Shown here: positions 1 through 11,696 of the stretch, piece by piece
How positions within the stretch are numbered: position 1 is the stretch's first letter
Layout of the letters: every line of letters starts with the position of its first letter
Assembly: GCF_000226115.1 (NCBI RefSeq)
Contig: NC_016460.1
Span: 1,302,001 to 1,366,000, forward strand
DNA length: 64,000 nucleotides
Direction: 5' to 3'
DNA from: Thermothielavioides terrestris NRRL 8126
Taxonomy: Eukaryota > Ascomycota > Sordariomycetes > Sordariales > Chaetomiaceae
Notes under the pieces: generated by a model
Told to the model about the DNA's origin: nothing
Database searches by the model: none
Seen by the model: the letters and a program-made list of their open reading frames with translations, nothing else
Position numbers and translations under genes: made by a program

Positions 1-2083
1 CTTAAAGCGTTGAGAGTCCGGTGAAGGAGCTCACGGCCCGCCCTCCGCCCGTCAAGACCATCGAGTCGCGTGGTGTGTACTCGAGTGGGCCTCAAGGCCA
101 ACAGACACAGTCAAGGCCAAGGCCGCTCGCACAAACCTTGAACTCGCCCTGGATACCCAAACTCGGCCGTGGGGTGTCTTATGTTCACGCCAGTTGAAGA
201 CAAGAGAGGACGTGTCTTTGGGCGGAATATATGAACTGGCGGGGCACCGAAAGCTTTGCCAGTCCGCTCGCATGCCCGGAAATTAAGAGAGCGAGGATAA
301 GCCGGACCAGGGCTCGAAGATCGTGAGTTACTCCGCAGTGACTCGCAACATTCTCAGCTTGGTCGAGACTCCCATCATGAGCTCCCCCGCCCTACACTTC
401 TCTCGAAGTTTGGGCGGCAATTGCGGGAAGAGCCCAACGCCCGTACTTGCCATCGATGCAACCAGCCGGATCCAGCGTCACTCCTCGGTTCGGCACATCT
501 CAGACTCGTTCAAGAAAGAGTCAAACAGGTGTAACATAACCTCCGGTTGCAGCCAGACCCTGCCGCGAGCTTCACGTTGCCTATTGGGTAGACATCCAGA
601 TCTAGACGGCGCCGGGTCGTGTGCGCATCGTCTTCAATACGTGGGCCATCAAATGGTTGAGTGGTTCCGAGATGGCCCAAAGCTGAACAAGGTGAGTTCT
701 CAATCCCCAATTAACTTATTTGGAGCGAAGTCCCGAAACTCAGCTCCCCAAAGGCTGGGTAAGGGTGCGTCAAGCATGACCGAAGCCGACTCAAGCTGAG
801 CGTCCGAGGACATGCCCGCCTCGGTCAGCAGACGTTGGCCACTTCCATTGGCCACCAGGCATTGGCCGAGGATGCTGTTCGCATACATCGCTCGGAGTCC
901 ACTCATCAAACACCGGGCAGCGCCGCGGCGGCAGTGGGAATCGAGACATGGCAGCTTCCTTCCCACAGCTGCACGCAACCAGCGCGCTCGAGAAATTCGA
1001 GAGAGCCCGTGGCCAAGACAACGCAGTCGGCGGCAGTCGCGGATGTGGTGGCCGTGAGATTGCAAGCTGGCACTTGTGCACTTTGCGCTGGCACTTGCTC
1101 TCGTCCTGTGGATGCTGCAGTCAATGTGCGGTTCTGCACAACAGCTGGCGAATGCGAAGGCCGCGTGGTCCGGTCTCCCCTCTCGAGCTGGTCGAAGGAG
1201 TGGGCTAGCGCGACTGCAGTGATGCGTTGGCATTTTGTCGCCCACACCATGCCCCCTGTTGGTGTTGCAGGGGAGCCGTTTTCACCAGGCCTGATAGGTC
1301 CGGATCGCTTCTTCTGCCCCGCCGAGGGCGCCCCATCAGTCAACAGAAACAGGAAAGCAGCAGCGGTCAACAGCGGTGTGCGACGCAGGCGTGCACGACG
1401 CTGGCCTATGGGAGCTGCAGAAAAGTGCTGCCAGCTCAGTATGGAGGTTGGAGCAAATGTGACAGCCCGTCGACACGCAGCCAGAGGCGGCAGCAGGAGC
1501 GCGGATTGGTGAAGGGAAAGCGAGGAAAAGTGGGAAAGTGCAAAAGTGTGCAGAAGTGGTGGAAGAAGCGGGAGGACACATTGCGATGGACATGCGCCCA
1601 GAGACACAGCAGAAGCGGAGCCCGCAATGTCGTTGGATGCAACGGCAGAAACAGGAAGGAAGGAACGTCCATCATCTCACAAGGATTAAAACCCGACTGC
1701 CCCTTCTCTGCCCAACTGGTTGCTTCTCTCCCTCGAAATTTTCCAACCAGAGCCTAACGACCCGCACGACGTTCCTGCCCAACTCGCACACCAATCTCGA
1801 CCTGGACCTTCCTGCTTCACTTTTCGCTGCCTGACCTTTACCCCTTAGCCTTGTTGCCTTGAAATACGCCAATCCCTCTCCTGGACACCCGTCGTCGTTT
1901 CCTGCTCTTGCTTCCACGCTGCAATCACACACCCGAAGGATCACCTGCGTTGTCCCAGACGCAGTGTTTGCAGCTCAGCACCCTTTCAGCCCAGAGGATC
2001 TCCATTTGCCGCAAGGTCTATTGACGCGCGGGAACACGCGCTGTCTGCCTACCGGATTCTCGGAGCAATCATTTTTGCTCTGA

Positions 2084-2299
2084 ATGCCTCCAGGAATGAC
2101 TGCCATGGTTATGCCCCGGACCCAGCCCATGCCCGGCTTCAATCACGTTGAGCTGGACGAGGTTCACAGCCCCTCGAGGTATTTTGTTTTGCTTTCATAT
2201 TCTCTTCTGGGAGGCCCTTGTGTTTTCAAAGTTTGTTCACGTTCTGTCGCAACAAATGTATTTTCCTTTCCTTGCATTTCAACAGGCCGACCACCTTAG
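2084..2299 (+). other. Candidate upstream ORF or alternative first exon in the leader of the C2H2 gene
   Basis: An ATG at 2084 opens a frame beginning MPPGMTAMVMPRTQ, with coding-like codon use for about 32 codons. It reaches a possible splice donor (GTATTT at 2179). An acceptor (TTTCAACAG, ending 2285) follows 107 bp later. If spliced, the frame runs into a TGA near 2358; if not, it stops at 2299. Neither version joins simply to the main start at 3396. It could be a translation-regulating uORF, the remains of an alternative N-terminus, or chance. Confidence 0.25.
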
Positions 2300-3050
2300 T
2301 GAGGCGAGGCCGGATAGCTAGCGCCGAGTTTGCCCAAGGATCAGCCGCACGGAGCCGTTGAGGAGCATCTCCTGGAGAACCTTTCTGGAGAACCCCCCTG
2401 GAGACCCCCCTGGAGAACCATACTGCCGGACACCTGCCGAGGACAGCCATGGATGATTCGTGCCCTGGTCAGACTCGTCCGAGTCGGGAGACTGAACAGC
2501 CGACGAGCCTCGCGCTCGGACGGCTGCTTCACAGAAACGTTTTCTTCATCACTTGCTCTTCGGAGCGCTCAGTAAGTATCACCCGCCACATTTGCCGGAC
2601 AGGACCGACTCAAAGAAGACAATTCCCTGGATCTGCCGTGGACCCTCAATGAACTTCCCCGTTTCTGGTTTGCGTCAGCCGCTAGGCCACACTGGAGACC
2701 TTGAAGTTGATGCCACGCCGGAGATTTTGCCTCGACCCTTTAGACGGCACTCTCTTTTGCGCGAACCGGAGACCCTCAGGCCAAGCACACTAACACCAGC
2801 GGCCCACGACATGACGTTCGCTCGCCTCCAACCACCTGACCGGATATCGCATGGGGAGCACTCAGAGCAGCAGCCATGCTGAGGCGCCACTGTCCAGAAT
2901 CCTGTGTGTTCCATAACGCCGCTGAAGAACCTGCTGGATAACCGGATCGCTGCAACCACACGCCCTTGCCCTTTGGGGAGCTGGTCATGGTATGGCGGTG
3001 TCTTGCGCTTTCTTCGAACGACAACGCCCGGTTATTTGCCGTTGCACTCT

Positions 3051-3080
3051 GCCCAGGATTGCCCAGGATTGTCCAGGATT
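3051..3080. repeat. Three 10-bp direct repeats in the leader
   Basis: Three consecutive units of GCCCAGGATT occur, the third with one change (GTCCAGGATT). They lie 315-345 bp upstream of the C2H2 regulator start. They may be repeated protein-binding sites or a slipped microsatellite; the sequence does not decide this. Confidence 0.5.
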
Positions 3081-3395
3081 ACCAAGGACCGGATTGCCTG
3101 AGCGCTGAATTACTTCTCGGCTTAAGGCCACCCCACTGTGCTCTTTTTCATACTGCGGCCTCATTTCCACCGCCTGGAACTGGATATCAGCGCGCTCAGT
3201 TTGGTCTGTAGTCTCCGTCCGTGGCACCCGTAGAGCCTTCAACTAACGTGTCTTGCTGTGCAGGAACAAAGTTGTGCCATCTGACGCCGTCTCCTTTCAA
3301 GTCTTGTCGTCTCATATCTGCATTTTGCCAGAATAGTGGTTGAACAGGACACTAACCTTTAACCCAGCGACTACAGCTTTGCTGCTCAGCCAAAC

Positions 3396-5194
3396 ATGCT
3401 TTCGTCCAATGCTTCTGGGATGTTTTCCTATTGTCAAACAGGACCAGCGGACCTGGCCGGTTCGTCCTGGGAAACGACAGTTGAAGGATCACAGAACTTC
3501 CCTGAGCTTGCCGACGCCGCGGATTATTATACGGGAGAAGCGGAGGACTTTGCCCTTCCCTTCGGCCAGAACACCCCCAAGCCGGACCACCTGGATGCCG
3601 TGGATGACTTTCAGGCCAGATGGGCTCCGGCCGTCCCGGTCGAGAGCAAGGCTCTGAAGGCAGAGCCCATGCGGAGAGAGAGTTCGCGCAGCTCTATGGC
3701 GAGCCACAAGAACAGGAGCAGCAAGACTTCGACGTCCTCGTCCAAGAAGAGCCGGACAAGGCTGCAGTCGATCCTGTCTCAGGCGTCTGCACAGATGTCC
3801 AAGCTTGACATGTCAGGTAATGCATCATCAACCTACGCTCAGGGCCGCGTCATGGATGTGCAGCAATACCTCGCTCAGGACCTGGACACGCTCGCTGTCT
3901 CACCCCAGGTGAATGGCGCTGCCTTCTACCCCGGGCTTGTTGCTTTCCCGGACGGACTGCCCTACTCTGGAGACTTTGGCGCTGCCATGACCCAGCATGT
4001 GAATCCTCAGATCTTCGATGCCGGCCTCGTCGCCGCTTCGCCTCATTCTTGGGGCTCGCTGAGCCCCGTGGATTCTCGCATGTCTTCTCCCGGCCTGCAG
4101 GATGGATCAGACGATGTATGGTCTGCGGCACCCTCGGCGTCTTCCCCGGGAGAGAGCCAAAACTCGAATTCGCCCGCTCTGCCAGGCCAGTCACCAGCGT
4201 AAGTTGCGATTCCGAACTCTTCGTTTCTCTTCAGTCTTCCTTACGTTCCTGGGGCCGCAGAATGAACCGGAAACCGGATGGATCACAATACGTCGTTTCT
4301 GAGGACCTGCACGGAAGCCTCGTGCCCACCGCGAGCGAGGACGGTTTGGCTCCGCCACACCCTGCTTTTAGCTCTCGTCGTTCGAGCGGCGAAGGTGAGT
4401 CCGCGAGGGACCACTTTCTCTACAAGAATGCTTTCCCTCAAGCGGACGGCCTGTTCCATTGCCCATGGGAGGGCCAGGCGAGCTGCAACCACAAGCCGGA
4501 GAAGCTCAAGTGCAACTACGAGTAAGCTTCTGGGCAACTTTGCTCATTCATGACGGCTTCCATTCCACTAACTTGAGAATGCAGCAAATTTGTGGACTCG
4601 CACCTCAAGCCGTATCGCTGCAAGGTTGAGGGTTGCCAAAATGCCCGGTTCTCGTCCACTGCCTGCCTCCTCCGCCACGAGCGGGAGGCTCATGCCATGC
4701 ACGGCCACGGCGAGAAGCCGTATCTGTGCACGTACGAAGGCTGTGAGCGTTCCATTGCCGGCCACGGTTTCCCCAGGCAGTGGAACCTGAGAGATCACAT
4801 GAGGCGTGTGCACAACGACAACGGCCCCACTGCCCAGCCGGCTTCTCCTCCCCAACCGGGGGCCACGGCGTCCGCCAGGGGCCGGAAGAGGAAGAGCGAT
4901 GTCCAGGAGAAGCAGCCCAGCCAGGAGAAGTCCAACTCTCGGAAGTCGGCCCACAAGGCCGCACCGGAGCCTACCACGACAGCTCCCAAGCAACCCGAGC
5001 CCGTCCCCCAACCGGAGATTGACCAATGGTACGAGCACCAGAAGGCGCTCCAAACCTTCATCCAGGGGTTCGCACAGCCCGACGACCCTCAGACCCTCCA
5101 GTACATCAAGGAAGCCCAGGAGCACCTGAATGCCATGGGGAAGATCTCGCACGGACTCACCCAGGAATCCTACCGCCGGTCTTGGAAAGGTTGA
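3396..5194 (+). CDS. C2H2 zinc-finger transcription factor
   Basis: A nuclear DNA-binding regulator of about 557 residues in three exons: 3396-4198, 4261-4521 and 4585-5194. Both junctions are phase 2, with GTAAGT and GTAAGC donors and CCGCAG and ATGCAG acceptors. The first 330 residues are acidic and Ser/Pro-rich, with a basic Ser/Lys patch near residues 100-125, as in activation regions. The DNA-binding part is at the C-terminal side of the splice junctions. A degenerate cysteine/histidine unit (FHCPWEG...CNHKPEKLKC) is followed by two clear C2H2 fingers, YRCKVEGC...LLRHEREAH and YLCTYEGC...LRDHMRRVH. A Lys-rich, Pro-rich tail follows. The second exon is needed to complete the first finger unit, which supports the model. 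The start is the first in-frame ATG after a CT-rich AG. I do not recognise a named orthologue, and the target genes are unknown. Confidence 0.85.
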
Positions 5195-7312
5195 GCGAAT
5201 GTGAGCCGGCACTCGCTTCTCTGGCTGCTGAGCAGCCGGCTGATTCTTTCGGTTTCTCAGTCAGCTTGAATCCCTCCTCGGCCTGGACTGGACTTGCTGT
5301 GTCCGACGTGATGGTCTGCGAGTGCAGAACTTTCACGTAGCCCGGATTTTTCTCATGCAACTGCAGCCAGGACTCGGGCCAGCCGATGGCCGTGTTGAGC
5401 CCAGCGCCCAGCTGTGGTGCGCCGTATGTCACCGGGGATGGTGACATGGTTTCACCCCCCCTCATGAATCCTCGGGAATGCCAAGATGGAGTCTTTGCGT
5501 GACAGCACTGCCACGTCTGCCGTTCGTGCAGCGGCGCGGCTAAGCAGAATTGCTTCATTTGACTGCCTGGGTTGAAGCGGGGAAAAGGGGGGCAAAGGGG
5601 AAAGGGAAAGGGACCATAAATTGGATCCTAGATGGCTCAGCCTCGTTCACCGCGCGGGGCAATTGGGAGGAACGCTACGGACTATGATGATTGATGATCA
5701 TTTTTGGGGGCTATTTGGATTCTAGTTTGGATACTTGGACTTGTAGTTAAACAGTTTCTGGTGATATCGGGCTTCTGGATATTGGTTTGGTTCTGGCAAG
5801 GGATTGGGAAGACATTGTACGCCTCAAGGCGATGGGTTAGTAACAAGCATGTGTGTATGTTGATTTGCTTTTGATAGAGAGCTGAGTGACCAGCGGGATT
5901 GTGCTTCAGTATGCCAGACGCAAGGGGTGCTTCCGGCGGGTGTTCGTATTGGGCTTGTCGAGTGCCGCCGGAGCTGCATTCATATCACCAGCCCCGGTCT
6001 TCAGAGAATATCCTTTCCATCCTTTCACGGGTCCTTACCTCCTATTCACAGATGTGAGGTAATCCAAATAAACTGAAACCCATATCTATCTGGTCTGCCG
6101 CGAATCTGCCCTCAATCACTGCTCCACCCGGCCCGTTGACTATCTGACAGGCCGTCATACCTAATGTGCAGTGTAGTCTGTATTCCGTATGTCAGCAGGG
6201 TTCAGCAATCGCCAAAGCAATTGCAAATGCTCTCCAAGGAGTCCAGTGGTGCATCCCGCGCTGGAATCGCTGATTCGGCCTCCTAAACAGGACCCAGCGC
6301 GTACAGAGCCTTGGCGGCTCGCATCATGCAGAGCTATCTGACCTACGCAGTTACTACAGTGTATGTACAAGCAGGTGCATACACTAGTAGTACTCTGCAG
6401 TTTGGGGTTGTCGGCGACTTGCGAGAGCCTCTCCATTGTGTAGAGTTCTGGGCGACTTGTGTTGCATGCAGATCTGAGAGGCTGAGAAGGGACGGAAGCG
6501 TACTGTGTTGCCCTGTTCACGGCCGCCTCCTGATGCGCTGTGTAGTGTAGTGGTCTGTGCTGGCTGGCCCCACAACTTAACGTTAAAACCTTGAAACTTT
6601 GAAACCTTGAAACGGAGGTGGAACGAACAGGTGGCCCCACTTGCCAAGAAAGGCGCAAGCTCAGCCCACGGGTGTTGTGATGAGTTTCGGGTTTCGACTG
6701 AACTCCTCCGACGGATCCTCCAAAAGTGGCTCATTCGCTGTCAACTGCGGGAGCTCAACAAACTAAGAGATCGCCAAAAGAACCTCCGGGCTCTATGGTT
6801 TGGTCCTCTTGTTGATCGGCGCACGGCGGCCCGGACTGTCGCTCCCATTCCCAATTGCGGTAATCCCTCAGGCGTGACATGCGGCGGCGGAGCCTCTGAA
6901 ACGCCGAACGATGCCTTTTCGCGCCTTGGTCGTCTCAGTCCGAGGTCTGGGAACACGAGAGATCGCCGACGAGCCAACCGATGGTCATTGATGATTAGCT
7001 GCGCCGTTCGGATGCACGGATTGCCTACCTCCCTAGGTATTTAAGCTTATATCGAGTCAGTGTGACAGGGATGAAACTTTGAAGCCCGGGAAGGTATCGC
7101 CACAAGGCCGCCTTCTGTCTGCTCTTACAGGCACCCTCTTCTGGCGAATGTCCTCTACATGAGTAATTCTTCAGCATTCTACAGAAGCGGGCTGCAAGAA
7201 TGCCCGGTGACCACCACCTACCCGCTTCTTTCCGTGATCTCGACTCCTGATTGTCTTGCTGGGCTGGTCCTTAATCGACTCACTCGTCTTTCATCTCAAC
7301 CCTCCATTCGAC
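5195..7312. other. Intergenic DNA, C2H2 gene terminator side and SET gene promoter
   Basis: No gene is supported here. The left part (5195-6100) should hold the 3' UTR and downstream DNA of the zinc-finger gene, with T-rich stretches at 5700-5760 and an AT-rich AATAAACTGAAA at 6065. A phrase alternating CCTTGAAAC and CTTTGAAAC repeats at 6589-6612. The right part leads to the SET-domain gene and shows no clear TATA box. Short frames at 6161-6734 and 6607-7044 overlap each other on opposite strands and have no family resemblance. Confidence 0.5.
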
Positions 7313-8662
7313 ATGGGGCTATCACTGCAGTTCCTTGCCCTCTTGGTGAGCTCGGTCTTGGGTCAGAGCGACCTTGGCCATGCCGAGATATGCGGGCTCG
7401 GCTCGTCCATCATACCCCCCAGCGGCCAGGTCTGCTTAAGTGACCCTAGGTCTTTGGTGTCGGCGCAGAAGAACACTTCAGGCTCGTCCCCTGATGAGGG
7501 CACACACTGCCGAGATGGCCATTGTAGCAGCCCACGACAGCATGCTTGGACGCACTCGTCGCCGTGTTTCCAGGGCCCCGGGTCAGAGCACCCAATCTGC
7601 GTATTTACCGATACGGTATTTGCTGGGGGGAGGGGCATCTCGCTGGTCACGACGCGTCAGCGAGCGAACCACGTCGCCCTCAGCCCGGCATTCACCGAGG
7701 CTGAGATCACGATGGGAATCAACCAGGACCTCAACCGGACCGTCCCCGCCAAGTACGAGATGCGCGAAATCCCCGGCAAAGGCATGGGCCTCGTGGCCAC
7801 CGAGCACATCCGGCGCGGCGACTTGATCTTGGCGAACACGGCCTCGCTGATGATCGACTACCGCGCCTTCAACGAGCTCACCGAGGCGCAGTACACCGAG
7901 CTGCAAGCTCAGGCCGTCAGCAGCCTCCCGTCTGCGCACCGCGCCGCCCTGCTCAACCTTTCCACGCACAGCAGCCGCGACGGCCTCGCCGACGCAGAGC
8001 TCGTCAACAAGATCGCCGCCACCAACAGCTTCGACATCGACCCGTGGCCGGACGACACCGATCAGCACCACAGCTTCTTCGTGCTCTTCCCCGAGATCGC
8101 CCGGCTCAACCACGACTGCCGCCCCAACGCCGAGTACCGCTTCGAGCACGCCGCGCTGGCCCAGCACGTCCACGCGGCGCGCGACATCGCCCCCGGCGAG
8201 GAGCTCACGCTGTCGTACGTCAACCCGCTGATGACGCGCGCGCAGCGGCTGCAGCGGCTCGAGCGGAACTGGGGGTTCCGCTGCGGCTGCCCGCTGTGCG
8301 CGCTGCCGCCGGCGCGGGCGGCCGAGTCGGACGCGAGGATCGAGCTGGCCAGGAAGCTGAAGCAGGAGCTGGGCGCCTGGGACGCCGGGAGCCGCGCGAC
8401 GCCCGAGATGGCCGAGCTGCTCGTCAGCCTGTACGAGACGGAGCGGCTGTGGGGGTCCATGCACGAGGCGTACACGCTCGCCGCGCTCGAGTTCAGCGCG
8501 GCCGGCGACGCGTGGACGGCGGTCAAGTATGCGCGCCTGGGCATCGAGTGGGGGATTCCAATGGTCGGGGAGCACGACGAGGACCTGGCCGAGCTGAGGA
8601 GCCTCGCCGAGGATCCGTGGGCGCATTGGAGCTGGCGGAGGAGGGTGGAAAGGGACGGGTGA
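7313..8662 (+). CDS. SET-domain protein with N-terminal signal peptide
   Basis: A single-exon gene for 449 residues. It starts MGLSLQFLALLVSSVLGQ, a good secretory signal peptide. Residues 19-133 form a linker with at least seven cysteines, in keeping with disulfides outside the cytosol. The SET domain follows: KGMGLVATEHIRRGDLIL near residues 156-173, the AdoMet-binding NHDCRPN near 266-272, and GEELTLSYVNP near 295-305. A cysteine-rich post-SET segment (RCGCPLC) lies near 323-329, and a helical C-terminal region ends the protein. SET domains transfer methyl groups from S-adenosylmethionine to lysine. The key NHxCxPN and the final Tyr are present, so the fold and cofactor site look intact. 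Ascomycetes have many SET proteins of this layout. Their substrate is not known to me, and secretion is inferred from the N-terminus. An internal Met near residue 134 could give a cytosolic form. Confidence 0.85.
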   Translation: MGLSLQFLALLVSSVLGQSDLGHAEICGLGSSIIPPSGQVCLSDPRSLVSAQKNTSGSSPDEGTHCRDGHCSSPRQHAWTHSSPCFQGPGSEHPICVFTDTVFAGGRGISLVTTRQRANHVALSPAFTEAEITMGINQDLNRTVPAKYEMREIPGKGMGLVATEHIRRGDLILANTASLMIDYRAFNELTEAQYTELQAQAVSSLPSAHRAALLNLSTHSSRDGLADAELVNKIAATNSFDIDPWPDDTDQHHSFFVLFPEIARLNHDCRPNAEYRFEHAALAQHVHAARDIAPGEELTLSYVNPLMTRAQRLQRLERNWGFRCGCPLCALPPARAAESDARIELARKLKQELGAWDAGSRATPEMAELLVSLYETERLWGSMHEAYTLAALEFSAAGDAWTAVKYARLGIEWGIPMVGEHDEDLAELRSLAEDPWAHWSWRRRVERDG

Positions 8663-9508
8663 GTTTATGGGACTTCTTTTTGTGTGAGCATGAGAGGGCG
8701 ATTCGGGGAATGGCGTTGGGGGAGTATGGATGGCCGGAGCCAAGTCAGTTGCTTATCGGGCTGTGTCCCACGGTCCTGCGGTGCAGGAGCGGGAGCCGAG
8801 TGTTTGGATAAAGGCCGCAGAATAGAATCCCGCCCATCGCTTTGTGTTGAGCAACACCGAGTTTGCCGGGCATTTTCTTCCTGTGCAGGTTGTCCTTGAA
8901 CAGTTTTGAGCTCGTGTTCCGTTCCAGGTGCGTCCCTCAGTGCTGTGTATCAAACAGAGACACCATGATGATGGTCATTGCCATTTTGCATGGCGAGAGT
9001 CGTTGCAATCATCAGTGTCATCGTCTGCGATGATTGCGTTCGATACCTTGCATGAAAAAGCTCTGTGATCTACCACAGGTACGCTGCTAGGTGTGCAAAT
9101 AACAGCAAGGGCCTGCTGTGCTTCATACCTACCTAGGAAGCACCTGCTCCCTTCCATTTCTGTCAAAGGCCTACCACCCGTGGACAGGAATTGGCCCACT
9201 AACTACCTGATTGTAAGGAGGGAGTTGCAGCGCAGCGGTTCAGGGTGAGTGCGGGGTAACAACCACTGCAAGCACTTGCGCCCCCCATCCTTGGCAGTGA
9301 TGTCAATGCCCAAAAACAAACCTACAGCCCGAGAGCAACCGACTCCAACTGCTCGAGTGAGTGCACACAACACCGCACCGGCAGCAACCAACTCCGTGCC
9401 TCAGCACTCACCCCGTCCGGCGTCCCTTCTCTCAACCACGGACTTTCGGCCGGACAGCATCTCAACCATCCAGACCCCGGACCTATCTATATCCAGCCAC
9501 CCGGCGCG
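8663..9508. other. Intergenic DNA between SET gene and YBP-family gene
   Basis: No gene is supported. The left part should carry the 3' end of the SET transcript. A 9-bp inverted repeat (GCAATCATC / GATGATTGC at 9005-9013 and 9029-9037, 15-base loop) lies in the middle. From 9320 the plus strand becomes CA- and CCG-rich with CAACC/CAACTCC tracts, typical of a fungal 5' UTR. It leads directly to the ATG at 9509. Confidence 0.5.
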
Positions 9509-11696
9509 ATGGCCGCCGAAACCCCCGCGGCCGACCCGGCCAAGGTGACTGAGGCGATCAAGGCGATCCGCGAGGCCCGCCCGCCCACGACTGACCAGTT
9601 CACGTATCTGACCATCATTGAGGCCAATCTCTGCCCGGAAGTGCTCCCGGCGCTCAACGAAGTCCTCCAGGACGCCGAGCTCACGCAGGAGATCGGATGG
9701 GACCTCGTCTACAACCTGGTCGGCCTGCCTGGCGCCGAGGCCTGTCTCGAGACGGTCGCGCGGCTGGGAAACCCGCGCGAGGTGATCCTCAAGGTGCTCG
9801 AGACGCTCGAGCTCTTGGGTGATGATGAGGGTGAGGGTGAGGGCGAGGATGGGGATGGGGATGGGAATCAGGAAAACCAGCAAACAAAACCACCGTCCCG
9901 GTCCGTCTCGTCGACGCACAAGTTCATCACCCTCCTCGGCATGCTCGCGATCCTCCACAGGCGCATCAGGACTAAGTACCCTAGCCGCTTTCTCACGCAG
10001 ACGCTGCAGACCGTCTTCAACACGTACCGCCCGCGTCCGGAGATGACGGCAGCGGTGATCAACCTGGTGCACAGCCTGTCCGGCAGCCCCCGGCCGCCGC
10101 TGCCCACCCGGCAGTCGAGCATCAACGTGGCCAACCCGGACCAGGACGGCGACGCGTCCAAGAACGCGCCCGACCCGGAGGCCGACGAGCGCGAGGACCC
10201 CACCGAGGGCGAGCTGCAGCAGAGGCTGCTGCTGAGCTTCTCCACCTGCATCCTCGAGGCGTACGTCAACGGCAACAGCATGGCATGGGCGGCCCGGCTG
10301 CTCGAGTTCTACAACCCGGCCAAGGTCGTGCCGGGGAGGAGGACGCTCATGGCAGCATTCAGGAAGGACCAGGAGTTGCTTGAGCGAGATGCGATTGTGG
10401 GGAAGCTGGTGGTGAGTGTGTATCCCTTACTCGACTATCGGAGATGCCGTACTAAGAAGGACTATCTCGCTGCAGGCTTTGATCGGCGACCTCGGCCTCG
10501 ACTCGTGCTCCAAGACTTTCATTCACCAGCTCCGCGACGGGCCAATGCACAGCGAGCCGCTGTCTGAATCCGGCCATTTCTCCAGCGCGGATCAGATCGC
10601 GCTGTCGACGGGCGGCTGCGTGATCCTGCTCGCCTACTGGGTGTTCTCCGCCGCCGTCTTCAACGCTACGCACCCCGAACCTGAGATCCACCTCTTCCCC
10701 GAACACTACGCCCTGCTGGACAAGTTTTTGCAGGACGACGCGCACGCGCAAATCCAGAACTCGGTCGGCACCATCGAGGCGCTCCTCACCGTCGGCCTCT
10801 GGCTGCACTTCAACGGCCGCGTCTCGGCCGACCCTACCTCCCCGCTCACCGACCTGGCCACGTCGCCGGAGGACCCGACCTCGGACTTCATGCGCTATGT
10901 TCACCTCACCACCCTCGTCGCGCTCTACCACCCGCAGCTGCAGGTCCGCAACGCCGCCAGCGTGCTCGCAGGGCTCGTCCTGCACGCCGACCCGTCGGAT
11001 GACGACCGGCTCAACATCCTCGCCGACCTCCTGGAGAACTGCATGTTTGCCTCGCTCAAAGCGCGCGCCGTTGCCTGGCTGCGCGAGGAGCTCCTCGCCG
11101 CTGCCGCCTCGCCCTCCCCTTCTTCCCCAGCCGCCGTCTCACGACCTCCGCCATCAGCACCTCCACCACAACCACAACCACAATCACAGCCAAGCGAACA
11201 ATCACAACAAGATGAACCACGACGACAAGAACAGCAGCAGCACACAAACCTCTTCGCCACCCCGCAGGCCCTCGAAACGGTGCAATATGCCGTCTTCCCC
11301 CCGCTCGCCTCGCTCCTCGACCTGCCCGCGACGGACCTGGCCGAGTACCTGTCCGCCAACATGCCCTTCCTCATGCAGGCGGTCAACTTCGCCCTCTTCC
11401 TGTGGGGCGGGGCTTCGTCCTCCTCCTCCTCATCTTCGTCCTCCTCTCCGCCAGCTGCTGGCGACGGCGGCGGCGAGGGCGGTCGGCCGGGAGGAGCAGC
11501 AGCAGGCGGCGCCTGGCGACACGTCGTGCCGCCGAGTATGGAGGCGGCTGTGAGGGAGCGATGGGTTGAGCCGCTGAGGGTGGTGGTCGAGCGGGTGGTG
11601 GAGCGGGAGGGCGGGCATGGTGGCTTGCTGGAGGGGGAGGTGGGCGTGTTGAGAGAGCGGTTGGGGCGCTTGCGGGGAGCGGCGGTGTCTGTTTAG
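9509..11696 (+). CDS. YBP1/YBP2 family protein (DUF1760, glomulin-like)
   Basis: Two exons, 9509-10411 and 10476-11696, joined in phase 0 across a 64-bp intron (GTGAGT ... GCTGCAG), give 707 residues. The opening (residues 10-100) carries the family signature: a TDQFTYLTIIEANLCPE block, IGWDLVYNLV, then ARLGNPREVILKVLETL. In budding yeast this family includes Ybp1, which helps the peroxidase Hyr1 oxidise the AP-1 factor Yap1. It also includes Ybp2, which is additionally linked to the kinetochore. The protein is an alpha-helical repeat (ARM/HEAT-like) scaffold with no enzyme motif. Two low-complexity inserts interrupt it: an acidic Glu/Gly/Asp stretch near residue 112, and a Pro/Gln/Ser stretch followed by poly-Ser and Gly near residues 510-650. 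Which yeast paralogue it matches in function cannot be told from sequence alone. Confidence 0.85.

Larger units (their letters stand above)
1..3395. other. Intergenic DNA and long leader upstream of the C2H2 regulator gene
   Basis: No protein family is recognisable in this stretch. Overlapping open frames on both strands between about 300 and 1600 are low-complexity and mutually exclusive, so I regard them as chance. From about 1500 on, the DNA looks like a long promoter and 5' leader of the gene starting at 3396. It is pyrimidine-rich around 1680-1860, has an intron-like segment from a GTATTT at 2179 to a TTTCAACAG ending at 2285, and several short ATG frames. One of these (2084-2299) is reported separately. 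Short direct repeats lie at 2369-2418 (CTGGAGAACC-type units) and 3051-3080 (three 10-bp units). Long leaders with upstream ATGs are common for fungal developmental regulators; that this one is transcribed is inference. Confidence 0.5.

Noticed and set aside
906..1607. A 233-codon minus-strand frame in the left intergenic region
   Set aside because: Its translation is a mix of Leu/Pro/Ser runs with no family, it overlaps several competing frames, and it has no splice or promoter support.
7583..8743. A 386-codon minus-strand frame opposite the SET gene
   Set aside because: It mirrors the SET coding region, where codon bias removes stops from the complement. Its translation is Val/Arg/Gly-rich and motif-free.
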